NCBI GenBank assembly: GCA_902783115.1
Contig: CACZPW010000082.1
Span: 1-37,791 of the forward strand
Direction of reading: 5' to 3'
Source: an uncultured Ruminococcus sp.
GTDB taxonomy: Bacteria; Bacillota; Clostridia; UBA1381
Length of the DNA: 37,791 nucleotides
Notes under the pieces: generated by a model
What the model was told of the DNA's origin: nothing
Database searches by the model: none
The model's input: the letters and a program-made list of their open reading frames with translations, nothing else
Position numbers and translations under genes: made by a program
Shown here: piece by piece, positions 32,760 through 37,791 of the stretch
How positions within the stretch are numbered: the first letter of the stretch is position 1
How the letters are laid out: each line of letters starts with the position of its first letter

Positions 32760-35700
32760 TTATTGCGGGTCTGCGGTTAATTCAATCGTGCAATCACGCT
32801 CCGTTGCATATACTTCAAAATATCCTGCCGGCATAATCGGCTCGTCATTGTCGTTATACTCAACTATCGTTTTGCCGTCGACCTTGAAAAGAATATCAAC
32901 GCTTCCGTTATCATTATTAAGCGCCGAATATTCAATCTCATGTGTCTGACCTGAGAATATACAATCGTTTGGATATTCAACAAAGACAGAGTTTCCGCCA
33001 CCGAATTTCTGGAACTCGATTGTTTTCGCCTTTATAATAACGATATATTGACTGTTTCCGTTCCATGCAACCGCTGTCGGGCTTGCCTGCGCTCTTATTC
33101 CATAGCCTATGAAGCCGTTTCCGATATTGTCAATCTTTGCTTTGAATTTCATAATCTGATGCGTAGGTATTCGCTCTGCCGTACCGAATGTGGAATTTGC
33201 CTTACTCGTATGCGACAGCTTACCCGGTGAAATGGTAAACTGGTTCGGGGTTATGTTCCAATATCCGCCCGAAACAAGCTTATACATATCTACATATTCG
33301 GGATACTTCTTTGCGTCAAGTACATCAAACTGTGAATTTAATTCACCCACCATGCGGTTAATATCTCTTTGAGTTACACCTGCACTGTCCTTGCGCCCCT
33401 CATACATTTCGATAAGTTTTTCCATTTCCTCCTTTACGCCTGTCATATATCCGCCCGGCTTTTCGCTTTCAACAACGGTTGCGGCACGGTTCTTTAAAAG
33501 CTCTATTGCATCGTTTATCTTTTCTTTGTTAAGAACCTCCTTCGATTTTGTTGTAAAGCTATAGTATTGCTGGTTCGATTTTACCGGCGCATCGTCAAGC
33601 ATGGAATTTGTCTTATTAGGGATTGCCGTAACCTTCCAGTAATATCTTGTTTTATTGTAATTTAATCTGTTTATTGTAACGCTGTTTGCCTTTACATATT
33701 TATTTGAAATAATGTTTTTAAACTCGGCATCGGTTGAAAGTGTAAACAGATACTTTTCTGCATTATCCGCTCTCGTCCATTCAAATACGACTTCCGAGCC
33801 TTCTATATTTTCAGACTTGTTTTTAGGACTTACAAGGTCAAAATTACCCAAACGGTGAAGCTTTTTTCTGTCCTCATCAAGGTATATTCCCGCCTTATCG
33901 ATTATTTCCTGATACTTTGGCGGGATTACAAAATTCTTTGCCTCCTCCTTTGAAATGACAGTATTATCCTTTATAACCACATACGGCTCGACATTTGCAC
34001 CGATTGCCTCAACGCCCTGTGTAGTCTTATCGGTATTTGCAAGATTTACAAATGTATTTCCCGATACTTCACAGTCGTACGGAGGCACAACAGCCATTCC
34101 CTTATGTGCGTCAATGTGGTCAAAAATGCTTTTATATTTCTGCCACGGCTCGCTCTTGTACGGGTAATCGTAGAGTCGCCATAAAAATGTGTTTGCGCTA
34201 AAGCTTGTAGCGGTTGAGCTGTCCCAAAATCTTGCGGCGTTTCCGTCGGGAACTATTCTTGCCGCACAGCCCTTACCGTTTAATACAAGGCTGTCCTTCA
34301 TAGTGTTATACACACCGCCATGCACTATCATAGAGCTTCCCGTATTTATAAATACATTTGAATAGGCGTGATGATTTGACAATGTATCATCGTAGTAGAT
34401 TACACCCATTGACGGGGGTATATCGTGGAAGTAATTATATCTTACAACCGTATTCTGGTCGCAGATATTTCTGCCGCCGTATATAACGCCGGCGTCCTCT
34501 GCCTGGTCCTGAAGGTTGTCATAAAATTCATTGTATTCGGCAACATTATCGTTACCGCTCATACCAATCGCCGTATGCGGTCCGCCAACGATTTCATTAT
34601 GGGTTATCGTTTCACCTACGCCCTCAAACCTTATCGCACCGCAGTTTGTTCTCTGGATTGTGTTAAAATCCTTAAAAAAGCAGTTGCGCACAACACTGTT
34701 TGACGGAGTTAATGTCTGCCTGTCTCCGCCTCTTAGGGTTATGGGGTTTGCCGTAATGGAATAGAAATCACAGCCTGTAATGGTATTGTTAAAGCCACGC
34801 TCCAATATTCCGTCGGACACATTTTTGAATGTACATCCTTTTATTGTGATATTTCGGCAATTATCGTCAAGGTCTATCACCCTGTTTAGTGAATTTTCAA
34901 ATATAATTCCGTCAAAAACTACATTTTGACAGCCTTGCATGGTTATCATGGTGTTTGACAAAAGTGCAAACTGCACATAGTTATTCAAAAAGTCGGTGTT
35001 ATTCTTATCTCCCTCTACAGGATAAACAAATATTCTGTTTGTTTTCTTGTCAAAATAAAACTCACCGCTGCTGTCAAGCTCACTGAGCATATTGTATACA
35101 TAATATTCCTTGCCTGATAAGATACCGTACTCGGCACCCCTGTCCGAAGCGATGGAAAGGTCGCTCATACGAATGTCGGTTATTTTTCTGAACTCGCCTG
35201 CCCAACGCACCGCAAAATATCCGAATATTCTCGGATCTGTCTCATTTTGCCAGCGCTTCATACGGGTATCGTCTACAACAAACCGAAATCCCTTTGTTCT
35301 CCAGTTGTCGTGATCCTCCTCAAGCACCTCGCCCGTAAGGTTAAATGTTTTGTTGGGCCATCTGCAAACAGTTAAGTTTTCGCCTTTATAGTTTACATTC
35401 CACGAAGCAGGATCACCTGCCTTAAAGGATGTATCAAAACCCGCAAGCTGATCTGTTATATCCGCATACACAACATTGCTTGCATCGGGGATCATATTTA
35501 AAACAGCAGGATCTGTTATATCCTTAAATTCCGAGCCTTTTATGCTTATTCCGCCGTTAAATGAAACCCTCTCCCCGTTATATGCCTTAAATATGATAGG
35601 CGAGCCGTCAAGACCGCTTATCTGCTCATTGAATTTTATAGTGTCCTTTACGGTGTATGTACCTTCACGAAGGTATATTTCAATGCCTCCCAGGGGCAGT

Positions 35701-36266
35701 CCTATCTGCTTTTCAAGCTGTACTACCGTTCCGTATGCTCTCATAATATCAGGTAACGGAGCATTAAAGCTTCCTGTACCTGTTGAGCCTCCCTGAGCAG
35801 ACACATACACACCGAAAAGTCTGTCCATAAGCGACGGTAACTTTGACGGCATTGTATAATTCTGATACAAATATACCGTTTCACCGTTCATTTCCATACC
35901 TATACCGTTTTGTGATGCAAAATCATTTATATTAACATAATTTCCTACACCTAAAACCGCATTCGGAAATGCCTGCTTTACAAACGATACCGGCACATAT
36001 ACCGCCGACTCCTTTACATAGGCAACCTCACCGTCATTTTCGGATATTTTTTCCTTTTTACCGTGTATAAAGCCGTACTCTGCACCCGGCTGAAGCATAA
36101 TGGTATTTTCCATTATATTCCGTGCGTCATTTGAGTTTATGTTTTTAAACACACTCTCTGTAACCGCTTGCTCCTCACCTAAAGCAAAAGCTGTATCAGT
36201 GTGTGTCCAAGATATGGCATGGGCAAGCATTGCCGCTGCCATAATGATAATCAAAATCTTTTTCAT
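32760..36266 (-). CDS. Large secreted right-handed beta-helix protein (GH141-like), 1168 aa
   Basis: A signal peptide (about 1-29, ending AFA-LG) is followed by a small domain (about 50-130) resembling copper-amine-oxidase N-terminal/stalk-like modules (SAVYVPVSFVKQAF). A right-handed beta-helix follows (about 150-790), with motifs RWPNKTF, NVAEYNEFYDN, AEDAGVIYGGRN and VVRYNYFHDI. These parallel the 803-aa protein and recall GH141. An Fn3-like module (about 800-900), a helical FIVAR-like segment (about 905-985) and a C-terminal jelly-roll (about 1000-1168) complete it. It is probably an extracellular polysaccharide-degrading enzyme; linkage specificity cannot be assigned. The ATG has only a weak ribosome-binding site (GGTAAATT upstream). 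The gene lies 26 nt after the edge-truncated gene. Confidence 0.82.
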   Translation of the reverse strand: MKKILIIIMAAAMLAHAISWTHTDTAFALGEEQAVTESVFKNINSNDARNIMENTIMLQPGAEYGFIHGKKEKISENDGEVAYVKESAVYVPVSFVKQAFPNAVLGVGNYVNINDFASQNGIGMEMNGETVYLYQNYTMPSKLPSLMDRLFGVYVSAQGGSTGTGSFNAPLPDIMRAYGTVVQLEKQIGLPLGGIEIYLREGTYTVKDTIKFNEQISGLDGSPIIFKAYNGERVSFNGGISIKGSEFKDITDPAVLNMIPDASNVVYADITDQLAGFDTSFKAGDPASWNVNYKGENLTVCRWPNKTFNLTGEVLEEDHDNWRTKGFRFVVDDTRMKRWQNETDPRIFGYFAVRWAGEFRKITDIRMSDLSIASDRGAEYGILSGKEYYVYNMLSELDSSGEFYFDKKTNRIFVYPVEGDKNNTDFLNNYVQFALLSNTMITMQGCQNVVFDGIIFENSLNRVIDLDDNCRNITIKGCTFKNVSDGILERGFNNTITGCDFYSITANPITLRGGDRQTLTPSNSVVRNCFFKDFNTIQRTNCGAIRFEGVGETITHNEIVGGPHTAIGMSGNDNVAEYNEFYDNLQDQAEDAGVIYGGRNICDQNTVVRYNYFHDIPPSMGVIYYDDTLSNHHAYSNVFINTGSSMIVHGGVYNTMKDSLVLNGKGCAARIVPDGNAARFWDSSTATSFSANTFLWRLYDYPYKSEPWQKYKSIFDHIDAHKGMAVVPPYDCEVSGNTFVNLANTDKTTQGVEAIGANVEPYVVIKDNTVISKEEAKNFVIPPKYQEIIDKAGIYLDEDRKKLHRLGNFDLVSPKNKSENIEGSEVVFEWTRADNAEKYLFTLSTDAEFKNIISNKYVKANSVTINRLNYNKTRYYWKVTAIPNKTNSMLDDAPVKSNQQYYSFTTKSKEVLNKEKINDAIELLKNRAATVVESEKPGGYMTGVKEEMEKLIEMYEGRKDSAGVTQRDINRMVGELNSQFDVLDAKKYPEYVDMYKLVSGGYWNITPNQFTISPGKLSHTSKANSTFGTAERIPTHQIMKFKAKIDNIGNGFIGYGIRAQASPTAVAWNGNSQYIVIIKAKTIEFQKFGGGNSVFVEYPNDCIFSGQTHEIEYSALNNDNGSVDILFKVDGKTIVEYNDNDEPIMPAGYFEVYATERDCTIELTADPQ

Positions 36267-36292
36267 AATAATTTACCAAATATTTAACCAAA

Positions 36293-37791
36293 TTACTCTG
36301 CTATTGTTTTTCCGTTCCAGACATACGCCTTTACCGACATATCCTCCGGATTTTGAACCTCGCACTCTGCATATATTTCCTTTACGGAGGTGGCAGGAAC
36401 GGTTTCTCGTGTGTTCTTTATCTTTACAACATTTCCGTCCTTATCGTATACCGCCATTACTATACATACCGTTTTAGCCTTATCGGTTGTATTCATCGCC
36501 GTTACATGACAGGTTGCCGTTGTTGTGCTTACCTCTACCCCGTAATTCTTAATCTGTACAGGCTTTTGCTCGGTCTTGAACGAAATAATTGTTTCGTTCA
36601 TATTTTTGCCCTCGGTATCCTTAACAGATGCAGGAACTGTCAATGTGTAATCCTCATCATATTTTAGTCCTGCACTAAAATATATTACAGCCTTTCTTGC
36701 ATCGGCACTTATTTCTACAGGTACAATATTTCCGTCCGAATCGTTTACGGTTATTCCTGAGAGTGTGTTCTTGTCAATATCCTTTGAAAAGTCAAGCACA
36801 AAATCCGAATCATTTGATACATCACTATCCCCGTTTTTGATATTTGATGATGTTACTCTTATGTCGCTATCCCACATCTTTATGTAATCAATCTCAAGAT
36901 TTAATTGAGCGGTATAGCCTAAAAGCAAATGATAAATTGTATCATTTGAAAGTCCGTAAGAGGTCTGCACCCAGCTTGTTAAATCCGTAATGCCGTCAAA
37001 CTCATTGCCGTTATCATCGGCTATGCTTACCCCGAAGGTTTTTGTTACATTATTAAGATGAAGGCGTATTGTATACCATTCGTTATTCTTTATTTCAAAA
37101 TCGGTGTCCTTAAGAGTATTGTTTGCACTTGTTCCACCGTAAGAGAACTTACCGTTCTTTGCAAATACGGTTTCCTGATAGTTTGTTGTTGTTCCGAATA
37201 TATTCATTATTGGTGCATCAGAGGCAACTAAATTATCCGCCCTTTGCGATACCATTGTAAATTTTACTCTTTCCTCAACATAGATGTTTTCCCGTCCTGT
37301 AGCATCAATAGGATTGTTAAACGATAATGTAAGGTGCTGACTGCCCATATCATTACGGTCAACCTTCAATGTTCCGTTTGATATTTTTGAGCTTAAATTT
37401 TTGGGGTTTCCCGTATCTCTGTTAGGGGTCCAGACAAATGAAGAAGTATCGTCTGTGCCATCAAAATTAAGCTTCAATATGTATGATATATCATCTACCG
37501 TTGTAAAGCTCACATCTTTAGATGCGTTACCTGAAAGCTCGGGAATTGAGATTGTGTATTTTGTATATCCGGAAAGTGAGCCGGCACTCATTGTAAGTAC
37601 CTTTCCCCCATCTGACAGGCTCACATTCTCAAGGCTTGCGCCCTTGTCAATCGTAATTTTCTTTGCGTCATTTTCGGTAATCGGGAGTTCAAAAATAACT
37701 TTAAATACTGCCGCTTTGCTTACCTCATACGCACCGTCAAGAGGTTTGTTGTCAATCCCGTAAACAACCTTTACCTCAGGCGGGATATATT
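36293..37791 (-). CDS. Secreted Ig/jelly-roll protein, C-terminal part (cut by window edge)
   Basis: The frame is open from the right edge to a stop at 36293, giving at least 498 codons; a GTG at 37624 is internal, not a start. Order seen: an Ig-like module with IPELSGNASKDVSF, a jelly-roll (SYILKLNFDGTDDTSSFVWT to IDYIKMWD), a bacterial Big_5-like Ig module (VLDFSKDIDKNTLSGITV to FKTEQK), and a C-terminal Ig-like domain ending VKAYVWNGKTIAE. The first Ig module is paralogous to those of the ~1700- and 699-aa proteins, and the C-terminus matches the end of the ~1700-aa protein. The N-terminal part, possibly with a catalytic domain, lies outside the window. Confidence 0.82.
   Translation of the reverse strand, partial: YIPPEVKVVYGIDNKPLDGAYEVSKAAVFKVIFELPITENDAKKITIDKGASLENVSLSDGGKVLTMSAGSLSGYTKYTISIPELSGNASKDVSFTTVDDISYILKLNFDGTDDTSSFVWTPNRDTGNPKNLSSKISNGTLKVDRNDMGSQHLTLSFNNPIDATGRENIYVEERVKFTMVSQRADNLVASDAPIMNIFGTTTNYQETVFAKNGKFSYGGTSANNTLKDTDFEIKNNEWYTIRLHLNNVTKTFGVSIADDNGNEFDGITDLTSWVQTSYGLSNDTIYHLLLGYTAQLNLEIDYIKMWDSDIRVTSSNIKNGDSDVSNDSDFVLDFSKDIDKNTLSGITVNDSDGNIVPVEISADARKAVIYFSAGLKYDEDYTLTVPASVKDTEGKNMNETIISFKTEQKPVQIKNYGVEVSTTTATCHVTAMNTTDKAKTVCIVMAVYDKDGNVVKIKNTRETVPATSVKEIYAECEVQNPEDMSVKAYVWNGKTIAE

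Noticed and set aside
37624-37791. A gene start (GTG) at 37624
   Set aside because: The same frame stays open to the right edge and encodes the rest of an Ig-like module homologous to others here, so the gene continues beyond the window.
1-37791. CRISPR arrays, rRNA and tRNA genes
   Set aside because: No regularly spaced short repeats and no rRNA- or tRNA-like segments were seen on either strand.

Overview
The window looks like a carbohydrate-utilisation locus from an anaerobic, S-layer-bearing Clostridia-type Bacillota, probably an intestinal plant-fibre degrader. The reasons are AGGAGG-type ribosome-binding sites, low-to-moderate GC, S-layer-homology (SLH) proteins, clostridial-type signal peptides and lipobox, and an LplA/LplB/LplC-type sugar importer. 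The general style recalls SLH-rich pectin degraders such as Monoglobus. That placement is an inference; no phylogenetic marker gene is present.

Every gene I can support lies on the minus strand, so the locus is read from high to low coordinates. The right half (about 17.7-37.8 kb) encodes exported proteins: an edge-truncated Ig/jelly-roll protein, a 1168-residue beta-helix protein, two SLH proteins (640 and 912 aa), an 803-aa beta-helix protein, a 699-aa jelly-roll/Ig protein, a 60-aa peptide of unknown function, and a ~1700-aa protein with jelly-roll/Ig repeats and a C-terminal SGNH esterase domain. The left half (0.5-17.6 kb) encodes a GH3 enzyme, two ABC permeases, a lipoprotein binding protein, and apparently cytoplasmic enzymes: GH78 rhamnosidase, GH2, alpha/beta hydrolase, SGNH esterase, GH29-like fucosidase, beta-lactamase-fold hydrolase and GH36 alpha-galactosidase. 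A hairpin terminator lies after GH36. At the far left edge is the 5' part of a tyrosine-recombinase gene with its own promoter.

A working model: surface proteins bind, deacylate and cut a branched, acylated glycan containing rhamnose, galactose, fucose and beta-linked sugars. The lipoprotein and permeases import oligosaccharides, and the cytoplasmic enzymes strip them to monosaccharides. Rhamnogalacturonan-type pectin or a similar gum would fit. No uronic-acid enzyme, ATPase subunit or regulator is in the window.

The most notable non-coding observation is a 97-bp inverted-repeat element at 32663-32759. It is flanked by 7-bp direct repeats and sits exactly between the stop codon of the 1168-aa beta-helix gene and the Shine-Dalgarno of the next SLH gene. 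Removing it and one repeat copy restores a tight 13-nt operon junction, which points to a MITE-like insertion. A second structured region (about 22.90-23.04 kb) forms a probable 5' leader of the ~1700-aa protein gene, with a candidate promoter just upstream. Intercistronic hairpins at 17.65, 12.14 and 6.75 kb divide the enzyme/transporter genes into segments.
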